Assembly (NCBI GenBank): GCA_030762175.1
Contig: CM060846.1
Span: forward strand, 235,663,512 to 235,727,511
Origin: Metallyticus violacea
Taxonomy: Eukaryota > Arthropoda > Insecta > Mantodea > Metallyticidae
DNA: 64,000 nt
Direction: 5' to 3'
Part shown: piece after piece, positions 12,405 to 21,619 of the stretch
Numbering within the stretch: the first letter of the stretch is position 1
How the letters are laid out: each line of letters begins with the position of its first letter
The notes under the pieces: model-generated
Told to the model about the DNA's origin: nothing
Databases searched by the model: none
Seen by the model: only the letters and a program-made list of their open reading frames with translations
Made by a program: the position numbers and the translations under genes

Positions 12405-12597
12405 CAAGATAAAAGAATCCAGCTTCAGCGAAATGTTCAGGTTTAAATTTTAATGAGCATGGCCACCTCTTATATGACTGCAGACGTGCTTCATCTGTAT
12501 TGTATCCTGGGTACACTGGTCCACTGCTTCGATAGATTCCGATAGATTCCTTCATTTTTATTTATAGCTACAGCTGCACAGATCCCTCTAACAGGCT
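12405..12597 (-). pseudogene. BIR gene, left copy, second coding exon (frameshifted)
   Basis: Minus-strand exon bounded by an acceptor (ttttaatag before 12,597) and a donor (gtaaga after 12,405). It begins EPVRG in frame with the upstream exon and later encodes the first half of a second BIR domain: ARLQSYKRWP near 12,490 and FAEAGFFYL at the end. Between them a perfect 10-bp tandem duplication (gatagattcc at 12,531-12,540 and 12,541-12,550) shifts the frame by one, giving an early stop after about 35 codons. The homologous right-arm exon (180 nt, against 193 here) lacks it. The donor phase (one base of a Gly codon) is conserved. This copy is therefore probably a pseudogene unless the duplication is an assembly error or is spliced around. 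Confidence 0.8.
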
Positions 12598-12605
12598 CTA
12601 TTAAA

Positions 12606-13439
12606 ATTAAAGCAGTAAATATTAATACTTAAACTGTTTCATTCAAATACATAGTACTTATAAATAACTGAAATAAGCTTAAATAGCACATGGTATGAAC
12701 ACAGAAAATATTTTGTATTTTTAAATTCCAAGATCTAAACTATAAATTTTGTTTTTCCCACTATTTTTACCACAATATTAAGCATTCATTGCAGAGTAAA
12801 CTAATTGTTTAGGAATTTGACATTTCTTTACTAATCATACTGACACTATGCTCATTTACTGAGCTATCAAAAGGTATTAGCAAGATGCTATTCCTTGGTG
12901 AGGAGGAGAATTACTTTCATGTAGCTAAATTTGCCTTAGCTTTAAACATAGTCAGATTTCTGGCACTTAAATTCATTTAAGTTCGGTTAAAGACATTCAG
13001 TAGGTATACAGCCTAGAATCCAGATATTGAATTCTCATTTTTCCAACACAACATGTGATAACTCCAAAGCACAAAGGATTCATAAGTTTTAAACATGTAA
13101 TTATTGTTCCTTTTTAAGAACTCCAGATGTCATTGCTGCTTTTTATTTAATTTAAGTACACTTTGACCTAAAATAGTTAAATATTAATCTAAAAAATTAA
13201 GCACAAGTGAAAGGTTTAACATCTGTAGCCAGCCTGCTTGTTGTAATCAAGCTGATGCCAATTACTAACCCAGGCAAATAACTGAAAATCTACATTTCTT
13301 ATGGGATAATATAAGTTTTCAACTATAACACAGTGTATTTTCTTTCAAGTACATATTGGTACATCTTCTTGCAAAGAGAAAATGTGATATTCTGCCATTA
13401 AGAATAACTGAAAGTAGAAAGTATATTTTAAAAACTTAC
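12606..13439 (-). other. Intron of left BIR gene copy
   Basis: Lies between donor GTAAGT at 13,439 and acceptor AG at 12,598-12,599. It is mirrored by the right-arm intron (28,766-29,602) at similar length. Nothing else recognised. Confidence 0.7.
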
Positions 13440-14016
13440 CTCTCTCTAGTACTGAGAATGACCTAATTTCCCATGTTGTAAGTGCATCACTGTTATTTGG
13501 TTCACCAGTAGCAACTGTTTCATTTGTAGAGTTGGGTGATATGGGTACATTGCCCACAGGAAATCCTCTGAGGAAGCCACACCAGAATGCCCACCTTTGA
13601 TGTTCTTTAAATGGATCATCACCCTCTTCCCAGTTATCCAGATGAATACCACAGAATGCACATTTAACAATATCACCACCCACATAGTAAAATCCTGCTG
13701 CTGCAAGCCTATGAGGGTTCATAAATGCCACTGGCCAGTGCCTATATGATTTCTGCCTGTTAATTTCTTTTTTCATGTCTGGCATCTGACTTGATACCAT
13801 GGGATAAACAGACCCTGTTTCACCTGATGATAAATTTGCTTCAGCCATTGGCATCATATTGAATGAAGTACTTGAGGTTGAAGTAGCTGGTCTTGCTTCA
13901 TTTGGCAATGAACTAGAGGCACTAGAATTATCAATGGAATGCCCTACAAATGAAAGTTGACTTGCCAGCTGCATGGATACGGATTCTTCCTCTGATTCAA
14001 AACTTGAAATACTCAT
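13440..14016 (-). pseudogene. BIR (IAP-like) gene, left copy, first coding exon with intact BIR
   Basis: Inhibitor-of-apoptosis family proteins bind caspases or IAP antagonists through zinc-binding BIR domains. The exon runs from ATG at 14,016 to a donor (agagag|gtaagt) at 13,440, giving about 192 codons plus one base. Residues 1-85 are Ser/Glu-rich and unstructured-looking. A complete BIR follows: SYRHWP, RLAAAGFYY, then CxxC in KCAFCG, W in the DNWEEGDDP block, H in KEHQRW and C in FWCGF, giving the canonical C-x2-C-x16-H-x6-C spacing. The frame runs 12 bases further upstream only if GTG is read, so ATG is preferred. An acceptor-like ctttattaactttcag lies upstream, implying a 5' untranslated exon. 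The next exon carries a frameshift, so the gene as a whole is classed as broken although this exon is intact. Confidence 0.85.
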
Positions 14017-14059
14017 AATGAATATCACAAGCTTGTTTAATTAGCTGAGTTTTCTAAAC

Positions 14060-14820
14060 TTGGATTCTGAAAGTTAATAAAGGAGCAATTTTTAAAAATT
14101 CTGAATATCTATGAAATATATACATATTTCAGTATATGATCTACTCTTTGTAAAAATATGATGTTGATGTGAAAAATATCTAGTGAAAATCAAACTATTA
14201 AATACATTGATCTCTTTCAGTCTGTTTAAAAATAAAAAGACTTCGACAAACATTCTAAACTCCATTTCTATGATAATATTGTTCAAAGTTTTTTCGAACA
14301 CATGTTTTGCCAAATAAGAATAAAGCACTGATTTTTTACATAATGATATGTGAGAGTACAAGATTATCCATTAATTACAAAATGTTAAAGCAAATTCATG
14401 TGTTATGGCTCTATAAGATAATGTGTAACTATAACTAAACTTTTCACATCACCATATCCATATAGTAAGTTGTGATTCAAATATATGTTGCATGTTTGAT
14501 GTAATAATTACCTGGCTCTACTACTTCTGCTCCTTTTCAAGGTGGAAGAATGCTATCAGTGATGCATTTACCTTCACATCTGTATCAATGACTTGTTCTT
14601 TGTCAAATGTAACTAAAAAGATTCCATTCTAAACAAAATAATTTTTGGTTGCGAATATGGAGGAAATAATAAATACCTCAGGTGCCATAAAGTTTCTACA
14701 TTGTATTTTCTAAACCAATTCTGAATATTGTCATTTAAAGGTAAGCTCCAACTAATATTATGTGCTTCTGTGTTACCTTTTAATGTTAATTATATCCATC
14801 AGGTCTAAATTATGTGCATT
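14060..14820. other. Arm sequence upstream of left BIR copy
   Basis: Mirrored at 27.5-28.2 kb and unusually well conserved between arms directly upstream of the coding exon, including the acceptor-like polypyrimidine tract. No separate gene seen; the short minus-strand frame at 14,092-14,361 is not supported by the other arm. Confidence 0.5.
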
Positions 14821-14823
14821 AAA

Positions 14824-14825
<2 letters not shown>

Positions 14826-14880
<55 letters not shown>

Positions 14881-14898
14881 CATCATCATCATTATTAC

Positions 14899-14935
<37 letters not shown>
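14826..14935. repeat. (ATT)n microsatellite
   Basis: About 35 ATT units with an internal ATC/ACC interruption near 14,880-14,900. The other arm holds a shorter AAC/AAT-type array at 27,418-27,478. Reading frames of poly-Ile or poly-Asn across it are artefacts. Confidence 0.95.
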
Positions 14936-15249
14936 GCAATTACAGAAATAGAGCCAGGGTTTAGTTAAGTAAAAGAGGTTACCAAAAATTGAAATAAATA
15001 ATCTAAAATGATTGCTAAGAGAAGAAAGTTTATGAATTATGCATTTGCACTGCTTGGAAAATGCATGAACTCTAAAGTATTTTAAAGATGGTGTATTTAC
15101 AAAACATTCTATGTCTAAGATCGCTAAAATTAATTGCTGTGAAAAATTTGGACATTTTAGAGGCACATATTATAGCAAACATATTTAATATCACATCATT
15201 TTGTAGATATGTGATGAAATAAACACTTTTCTGATATTTTTTTAGCAAT

Positions 15250-16195
15250 CAGTGGAAGATCTGACATTACAAATGTGGCACAATTGCTGTTTTATGTGAC
15301 ATTGATGAAGAGTTGAATGTCAACAAATTGTGTGATTTAGATCTTTTGAGAGGCACTACATCCGGAAAGGACATTTTTAATGCTGTGTGCATGACAGTGC
15401 AGAAGCCTAACCAGAAATGGCTTAATTTGTATCCATTGCTACTGATGGTGTCCCACATTTAATGGGGCATAAAAATGTGGTTGCCCTTATTTAGAACTAT
15501 CATCATTATGCCTTTCGTTGCATTAAATTGTAACAAGCCTTAATTTTAATATTTATCAAATTGACCCATGTTTTTAATCCAACCAAAAAGACTGTAATTT
15601 AAACCAAAAAAACGTGATTAACCTCAGAAAGTTGCTTTAGAAAATTGAAGAAGCTGTTGAATATATTGCCAATTTTTGTTTACAATAAGGTGGCTTAGCA
15701 GGACCTTGATTTTATGCTATTTGTTTTATCTGCAAAAGATTATTGCAACTTTCACCAGTGAACAAGCAAATGATATACCAGAACTAAGAAAAGAGGAATG
15801 GATTTGTAGCTTAGGATTTCTGTGAGGCATATGTGAAAATGTAAATAAACTGAATATTGTTTTGGATGATTACAGCCAAAATATAATGAACGTATATAGT
15901 AAAGTTAAAAGATTTGGAGCCAAAATAGAGCTGTGGAATGAGCATCTCAAAAAGGTACAGGTGTTTTAATTTCAATGCTTAAAAACATTTTAACAATTTC
16001 CTTCATTCAGCATTATAATCTGCAATGATCTGTAATAATGATGAGTTCTAAGATCACAAGATCTCTTACTTTAGAAAAATGGAAAAATTAGATTCTGTTT
16101 AAATATATTTTATGCTAATATTACTAATTCCATAATTGATCTTCAGGAAGACTGGATAAACTTGCAGGCTGATGTAACAACTAAACAGAAATGTA
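15250..16195 (+). pseudogene. hAT-like (ZBED/FAM200-type) transposase relic, left arm
   Basis: Broken frames encode a catalytic-region fragment typical of hAT transposases: NVNKLCDLDLLRGTTSG with DIFNAVCMTVQK (about 15,310-15,410), a remnant of the VTTDGAPSMTG-type block (about 15,430-15,470), then SLGFL..I.ENVNKLNIVL (about 15,810-15,865) and the NIMNVYSKVK segment (about 15,885). A final DWINLQADVTTK-like piece follows at 16,150-16,190. The same relic lies on the minus strand at 26.2-27.1 kb. It predates the inverted duplication and ends right at the arm boundary. Confidence 0.7.
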
Positions 16196-16814
16196 AAAAG
16201 ATTAACTGCTGTTTACATCTTTAAAAGATTGCGCAAAACAATGCAATTATGTATGTACCAATTTATAAATGGAAGCAATTTTTTTTCATAACACTGTGAA
16301 ATAAAAATGCAAATCACTCATACTGAGCAAGAACCCTCTGGCACCTGGCTGTACCCAAACCTCATCATTTAACTATTATTCTTATTCTTAAATATCAAAG
16401 AAAAGGATGAACAAATGAAGCAAATAAATGCAACAAATAACTAAGGTTGCTGGACTGAAACAGACAATAAGTTTAAAATATGCACCAAATAACAACAATA
16501 AAATACAAAATACCATTAACTGCAAGAACAAAAGCAATCATGAAAAGAGTAAAAAATGAGACAAAGATTATTTAAATCATAATTGGGAACATATAACAAA
16601 TTATATTTTAAGAAATCACTCAAATTTCACTAGTTTTGTTCCACTTACTTTGACATGTATCAAAGGCACATTTCCTTCGTCATCAGCACGGTTCCACTTG
16701 GATTTTATAAACTTTTTGATGAGGTTACTCTTGTTTATAAGATCAAAATTAACTAAATTTGCTTCTTATGATTTAGTCGAACTGCATACTCTTAATGCTT
16801 CCCTTACTTGTATA

Positions 16815-16860
16815 ATATGTAGAACCAGTTTCGAGATTATTTCGTTCTCATCATCAGCCA
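16815..16860 (-). ncRNA. Candidate hammerhead ribozyme core 1
   Basis: Minus strand reads CTGATGA (16,857-16,851), a GAGA...TCTC stem II, then GAAAC (16,832-16,828) and a short CTGG/GGTT-type element. Penelope-like elements are known to carry minimal hammerhead ribozymes near their ends. Stem I is not clearly resolved and activity is untested. Confidence 0.5.
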
Positions 16861-16904
16861 GGCTAAAATTCAACTGTCAGATAATTTATTAAAATTCATT
16901 GAAT

Positions 16905-16960
16905 TTTAGCCTAGCTGATGATGAGAGTGAAATGCTCTGGATACCAGTTCTATACATTAT
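16905..16960 (+). ncRNA. Degenerate hammerhead-like core 2
   Basis: Plus strand reads CTGATGA at 16,915-16,921, stem II GAGAG...CTCT, then GGATACC where GAAA is expected. The conserved GAAA is mutated, so it is probably inactive. A TAG/CTA pairing flanking the core could be a short stem I. Confidence 0.4.
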
Positions 16961-17449
16961 GACAAGTAAGTGAAGCATTAAGAGTGTGTAATTCAACTAA
17001 ATCATGTAATTATTTGATGGGCTTCACTGTGTAAGTTCCAATTTAAATTTATGAAATTTTCTTATTTTTCATTTAAGAATATATTTTCCCACACTGATAA
17101 TTCTATGGGTTTTTGAAGAGATTTTAAGAACTTCAAGTTTTGTTTCAATTACCAACTCATTTTTTTTTTTTTTTTTTTTTTGCTGCCAGAAATGGCATGC
17201 TACTGCAGAATTTCTCATATGTTTATATTTAACATTTCTCATGTGTTCCACAAACCATATGGTAATGTTACAGTTTGTTTTACCTATATATTTAATGTTG
17301 TAGTCTTTGCAAACTGATTTCGTTAATGCCTAAAAATTTTTTCCTGGCAGAATTTTGTGTTTTTTGTTCGAATTGCTTTTATTTACTGGAGCCTAAATAA
17401 TGTTGACATTATTAAATCATAAAGTTTCCGACTGTGATTCTTTCAAAAC

Positions 17450-17770
17450 ATATAAAAGGGATGCTAAAATGGTTTAAGAGAAATATCCCTGAATCCTGCA
17501 AAAAATTTCAACAAGAATTAAATATTATTGATAGTAATATGATCTCGAAAGACCATATTGATTATATTTTACCAAAATTTATTTCAGCATGTTTTGAAAT
17601 TAGGTAATTAATTTATATTATAAACAGAAACATAACTGTACATTATGTCTACTTTAGCTCATTAATCATATACACACACATATAGAATAATGTTCTGTAA
17701 AAATTCCTTATGGGCTAAAGGGAATAGGGAATATGGAATACCAGTTTCCACGATTGGGACTAGCCGCTAT
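17450..17770 (+). pseudogene. Jockey-like LINE reverse transcriptase C-terminal fragment
   Basis: Broken plus-strand frame encoding KDHIDYILPKFISACFEIR then a YFSSLI..Y segment. This matches the thumb region (W..HI..I..KL.SACF.IR...YFHS..SYG) of Jockey-like elements. A related fragment lies on the minus strand at 41.3-42.0 kb. No catalytic blocks are present. Confidence 0.55.
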
Positions 17771-17779
17771 ATGTTTTGT

Positions 17780-19400
17780 TCTACTAGTTCCTTCAAATAG
17801 TTGTCAATTTGAATGGATACATTTTGACACTTTCCTTCCATTAATTCTTTAAACAATCAGCTTTAGGAACCATTTTGTGATACTGATATGCAGAAAGGTT
17901 GTTGAACTCCTGTATTTCATTTTTGTACAGATTTAATGGTTTTACTAAAAGAGCTCGAAGAGTTTGGTCACCACCACCCCCCTTACTTCTGCTAGATAAC
18001 ACATAAAATCGACAGTATCACTATAAGTTAGCCAAGTGATGTCCTTCATCCAATTTATTTAAACCTTTCTATTATGTCTATTGTGTAGAAGAGAGAATTC
18101 ATATGTTGAATCAGTTGCCCAAGGTTTACTCAAAAACTGATATTTCAGCCTATCAGCCTGATTGTTAATGTAACAACTTATATCTGGTTCAGGATTAACT
18201 GAAACATGTTCCATTTGAATGTTAACATCTGACTCCAGTAGACCCACACTTTCATCACTTCCCACACATGTTTAATCAACTCCATTTTAATTTTTAATAC
18301 TATCCATGCTGCTAACATATCACCATTCTGTTTCTGGCTATCGCAATGAAAAAATGAATGCACAGTTTACTGATTGCTAAATTTAATTTTTTTACCAAAA
18401 TTTAACTTCAACATTCTGAGAACCAAACATGAAACTCTTCACAATATCTGCGCTTTGATGCATACATAAAGATATCTAACTTAATACTACATCAACTTGC
18501 CGTTGCTACTTCCCACAATTTTCTAACTAATGGACAATCTCGCCACAAAACCCTTGTGGCATGATGTCTTTATTGTTTAAGATCTCAATTGACTACAATA
18601 TATGGTAGGTTAATTAACCTTCAGTAAAGCTTTCTATAAAAGGGAACATATCAATTGATAATAATTAGGCATAAAAGAAATGGTTATTGTTCATTGAGCC
18701 TAAAGAGAAAATGCAATTTTATTATATATATATATAATGTTCGTTACATCTGCTAATTGTTTGTTCAGAGAATTAAATCAGTAAAATATGAAGAAATAAC
18801 TTTTCTGAATTGTGGTTTTGAGCAATAAAATATGAAATAACATTTGTGTTTGTAAATATGATGCTAATTATGTTTATGCAGTAGACACTTTTCATAAAAT
18901 ACATCCAATAATTTCTTATTATGAATCTTATCTTATAGATACATTTCCCTGTCTTCCTTCTTAAGGGCAATATTGGATTAACATATGTGATAAATATTCT
19001 GGTAATGTTCAATCAGCAATACTCAAATCTGTCCAGCAGGATGTTCCTATAGTTCGCCACATGTTTTGATTGGAAAGACATTAAAAGACATTTAACTAAA
19101 ATTCACAATGAGGAAGTTGTAATTGATCCAAAACATTACACATACAACTTGTTTCCCAATCCGCTGAACATGTATATTATCAAGCAATATTTACTATAGC
19201 TTTGTTTGCAGTTTTATGCAGCCATATTTACTTGGTAATAAAACACGTCTGTATGCTTTGGAATTCATTAATCTACTGTATAAACTGGTTTAACCTTAAA
19301 ATTATCCATTCTCCTTTACAAAAATAAAAAGCACAACTTGGAAATTTTAATTCTTCCTCTTGAATATATATTATCCCTCATGAACTTTTATATAATAAAG
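17780..19400. other. Spacer sequence, weak transposon traces
   Basis: On the minus strand at 18,000-18,370 a broken frame encodes ITWLTYSDTVDFMC, resembling the TTF-type zinc-finger region of hAT/ZMYM-like transposases; support is weak. The rest, including 18,400-19,400, has AT-rich low-information sequence and a short (TA)n run near 18,722-18,736. Confidence 0.35.
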
Positions 19401-19404
19401 AAAA

Positions 19405-20440
19405 AAATTTTAGTTGAACTAAACACTCTTAATACTTCACTTACTTGTCATAATACATAGAACTGGTTTGGAAAACATTTCATTCTCATCATCAGCTTGG
19501 CTAAATTCAACTGTTTGATAATTTGTTAAGCTTTGGAAATAAGTATGCAGCTCTGGTGGCAGTGTGATAAACTTGTAGTGTATGTTTACATCCCAGGCAA
19601 TGTTCAAGTTCATTAGACTGTCTTTGTAGATGTAGATTTTCTCCCAAGTTGCCAGTTCTATAGGTCCTTATTCTGATTTTAATAAATTTACTACATTCAG
19701 TATGTTGTGATTTTCTGTCCAAATTTAATATGCTGCTGCAGATTTCTCTCTTTGCTTGTACTCTATGTTCCTGAAATGTTGCTTTAACCATGTGCCTATT
19801 TTTCTCCTTGTTTTTCCCAAGTAGAACTTATCACATTCTGCGCAATTTATTCTGTAAATACCTCTTTCTTTTCTTGTGGAAGACTGTCATTAATATTGTC
19901 TATTAGTAGGTTTTTAACATTAAATCAGTTAACCGGTGCCAATCTGATATTAAAATGTTAAGAATATTCTGAAATTCTTTGTAGTCTATGGATGATATGT
20001 CAATTTTTTGAAAATTTACTTATCTTTTCTTCCTGAAAGTGTTGTGGTTTATTTGGTTTGTTTTGGTCTCTTGAATTTCTGTTCCTTTTTGTGTACTAGT
20101 TCTTATTTAAAACTATTTTTAATTGCTGTTTCTTCTATTTGTTTGTATTCATTAAAGTATTCTTCTTTGCTAATTTATAGGTTAACTAGCCCCTGTGTTA
20201 ATTTGTGTATAAATGCATACTTGTGCACTGAGGAATTAAAACTGTCATCTTTTATGTGATTATCTGTGAGTGTATTCCATCTCTAATTCCAGATTTCCTG
20301 GACGTTTCATTGTTTAATATCCAAGAATGGCCACATGTTACCCGTTTCTGTTTTGTATATAAAGAATATGTTTCTATCTTGTATATTCAAAAGGTTTTTA
20401 GTTCAACTAAATCATACATTATTAATATGATTGACTTCAC
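19405..20440 (-). mobile_element. Penelope-like element, truncated, with GIY-YIG domain
   Basis: Minus strand from about 20,260 encodes the Penelope linker (DDSFNSSVHKYAF, HKLTQG; ISKEEYFNEYKQIEETAIKN), then the GIY-YIG endonuclease: GIYRINCAECDKFYLGKTRR (about 19,848-19,790), WLKQHFRNIEYK and a LATWEKIYIYKD tail. Only a few stops interrupt it, fewer than in other relics here. The reverse transcriptase is missing. Ends are inverted repeats: tttagttgaactaaac at 19,412 against ttagttcaactaaatcat at 20,399. An end sequence with a hammerhead-like core lies at 19,430-19,500. Confidence 0.75.
19455..19500 (-). ncRNA. Hammerhead-like core in Penelope end
   Basis: Minus strand: CTGATGA (19,495-19,489), GAGAAtgaaatgTTTTC in place of stem II, then CAAACC where GAAACC is expected. 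It aligns over its full length with the cores at 16.8 and 62.7 kb. Stem II pairing is weakened and the GAAA is mutated, so this copy is probably inactive. Confidence 0.4.
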
Positions 20441-20559
20441 TGTGCAAATTCCAATTAAAATTTTAATTTTAAAGAAAATTTTTTTTTAAAACAAAGTGTA
20501 CATGACAAAAGTACTACACAATAAGAAAATCTATATGGACGGGCTTCAACACCTTCTTG

Positions 20560-20990
20560 CCATTGAAAAGGAGCCTATTATGAATGTACTTTTGTAGAAA
20601 TACTCTTCCCTCTAGTTTAAAAGCTTTAATTAGTAATGATAATTCCTTTAAATCTGCTCTTAAAATATCTCCCTCTAGTTTAAAATACTTAATAAAAAAT
20701 CATTCCTTTAAATCTGCTCTTAAAAATACCTATGTAAAAAGGCCGATTAAGAATAATAAGCCTTTTTATGAATACATGAGTGACAACATATTACAGTGAG
20801 TTAAAAACTCTGCAATAATTTTATATCAATGCATATACAAACCTGTATATATGCAGGTTTATATATGCATTGTCTTGTCTGTTCCTGCTTCTCTGTCTTG
20901 GTTACTTGGTTGAGTTGTTCTAGGTGTACTTTTTAATTTATATTGTAACTCTTTATGTAGATGTACACAGTATTTAAATAAATGTAGAAT
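20560..20990 (+). pseudogene. LINE 3' end (RT C-terminus and 3' UTR)
   Basis: The plus-strand frame 20,584-20,799 encodes LPSSLKALISNDNSFKSALK, repeated as SPSSLKYLIKNHSFKSALK by a tandem duplication of about 64 bp (20,606-20,669 and 20,670-20,729), and ends in a stop. LP..LK......FK.ALK.YL is the usual C-terminus of Jockey-like reverse transcriptases. Downstream lies an 18-bp-stem hairpin (20,828-20,871). Orientation matches the fragment at 17.45-17.77 kb, so both may be one element split by the Penelope insertion at 19.4-20.4 kb. Confidence 0.5.
20828..20871. repeat. Near-perfect 18-bp hairpin
   Basis: aatgcatatacaaacctg pairs with caggtttatatatgcatt (one G-T type mismatch) across an 8-base loop. 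It sits in the presumed 3' untranslated region of a LINE, where such hairpins can be reverse transcriptase recognition structures. Confidence 0.7.
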
Positions 20991-21031
20991 GTGCGCTACT
21001 GTGGTAATTGTATACGACAAATTATAAGTTC

Positions 21032-21286
21032 TTAGGTCTCTGTGACCCTTCGCGGATTCAGTGAATGGTCCAGGAACTGAACTAAACTATGTTGTGCAAA
21101 TACAACGCAAGTTACCACGTAATCACCACTAATATCTTTAAATTGCTCTAATGCAGCTTCCTCCGTGTTTTGAAGTTTAATTACCTTAATGACTGGTGGG
21201 TTGACTTCTACTGATGCATACACAGAACAAGTAATGCACATAAGCGCTCTAAATGTTCTGGAACATTCTGCCATTTTGAAAACCAT
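21032..21286 (-). CDS. Possible short gene or exon, unrecognised
   Basis: An open frame of 84 codons on the minus strand, ATG at 21,286 (a second ATG lies four codons later), stop at 21,032. The product starts with a Cys-rich hydrophobic stretch (CSRTFRALMCITCSVYA) that could be a weak signal or membrane segment, then a soluble acidic part with KLQNTEEAALEQFKDISGD. Base composition is less AT-biased than the surroundings and no transposon family is evident. It sits about 330 bp from the 1.2-kb palindrome. It has no partner in the right arm. I do not recognise the protein; it could be a first exon of a longer gene or chance. Confidence 0.35.
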   Translation of the reverse strand: MVFKMAECSRTFRALMCITCSVYASVEVNPPVIKVIKLQNTEEAALEQFKDISGDYVVTCVVFAQHSLVQFLDHSLNPRRVTET

Positions 21287-21619
21287 TTAATTTGGCGGCT
21301 GAACTATCACTTATTTTCTCAAGACGTGAACGATCTAGCATGCACAGAAACTGTTGTTCCAATACTACAAAAGGGAGAAAAACTAACCTCAACAAGCGAG
21401 CGAGTTTTTATGATTGCAATATAAAACTTACAACGTAATACTCTAATGGTTTTCTTATCGATTTCATTTGGCTAGTTATTTTGTCCGATAACAACTTTTA
21501 CAAAAGGTGCAATAGCCCTTTAAGCTTAGAAATCAAAACAAACAACTAACACCATCTTTTATCCTTGGTTAAGAGTAAAATCTGAATATCTAAGCTATGA
21601 AACTATGCTATTCATAAAT

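Larger units (their letters stand above)
1..16200. repeat. Left arm of large inverted duplication
   Basis: This stretch, read in reverse complement, matches 26.2-34.3 kb in the same order. Anchors are 1-20 with about 34,290-34,306, 838-1,059 with 33,644-33,838, about 2,900-3,040 with 31,440-31,600, 12,405-12,597 with 29,603-29,782, 13,440-14,030 with 28,250-28,765, 15,300-15,480 with 26,920-27,090 and 16,143-16,190 with 26,214-26,258. Similarity stops near 16.2 kb. The match starts at base 1, so the arm continues beyond the window. The arm is about twice as long as its partner mainly because of 7.7 kb present only here (3.05-10.75 kb). The arms are clearly diverged, with many substitutions and small indels, so the duplication is old. 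The ends are my own visual estimates. Confidence 0.85.
16775..17003. repeat. Head-to-head pair of Penelope-type end sequences
   Basis: About 105 bp at 16,775-16,880 recurs in reverse complement at about 16,897-17,003: 5' cgaactgcatactcttaatg... against ...cattaagagtgtgtaattca. The copies meet at a short AT-rich centre (16,881-16,896). Each holds a hammerhead-like core, pointing outwards. Similar single ends occur at 19.42-19.51 and 62.66-62.78 kb. Confidence 0.75.
16630..17400 (-). mobile_element. Penelope-like element fragment
   Basis: The minus strand from about 17,330 to 17,170 encodes a GIY-YIG-type endonuclease fragment of Penelope-like retroelements: KYIGKTN, then FVEHMRNVKYKHMRNSAVACHFW, split by a (T)21 run (17,160-17,181). 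Towards lower coordinates lie the element-end sequences with paired hammerhead-like cores (16,775-17,003) and a second related core near 16,640-16,690. The reverse transcriptase part is absent here, so this is a truncated and rearranged copy. Confidence 0.65.

Noticed and set aside
14762..15166. Poly-Ile and poly-Asn reading frames
   Set aside because: They are translations of the ATT microsatellite in two strands.
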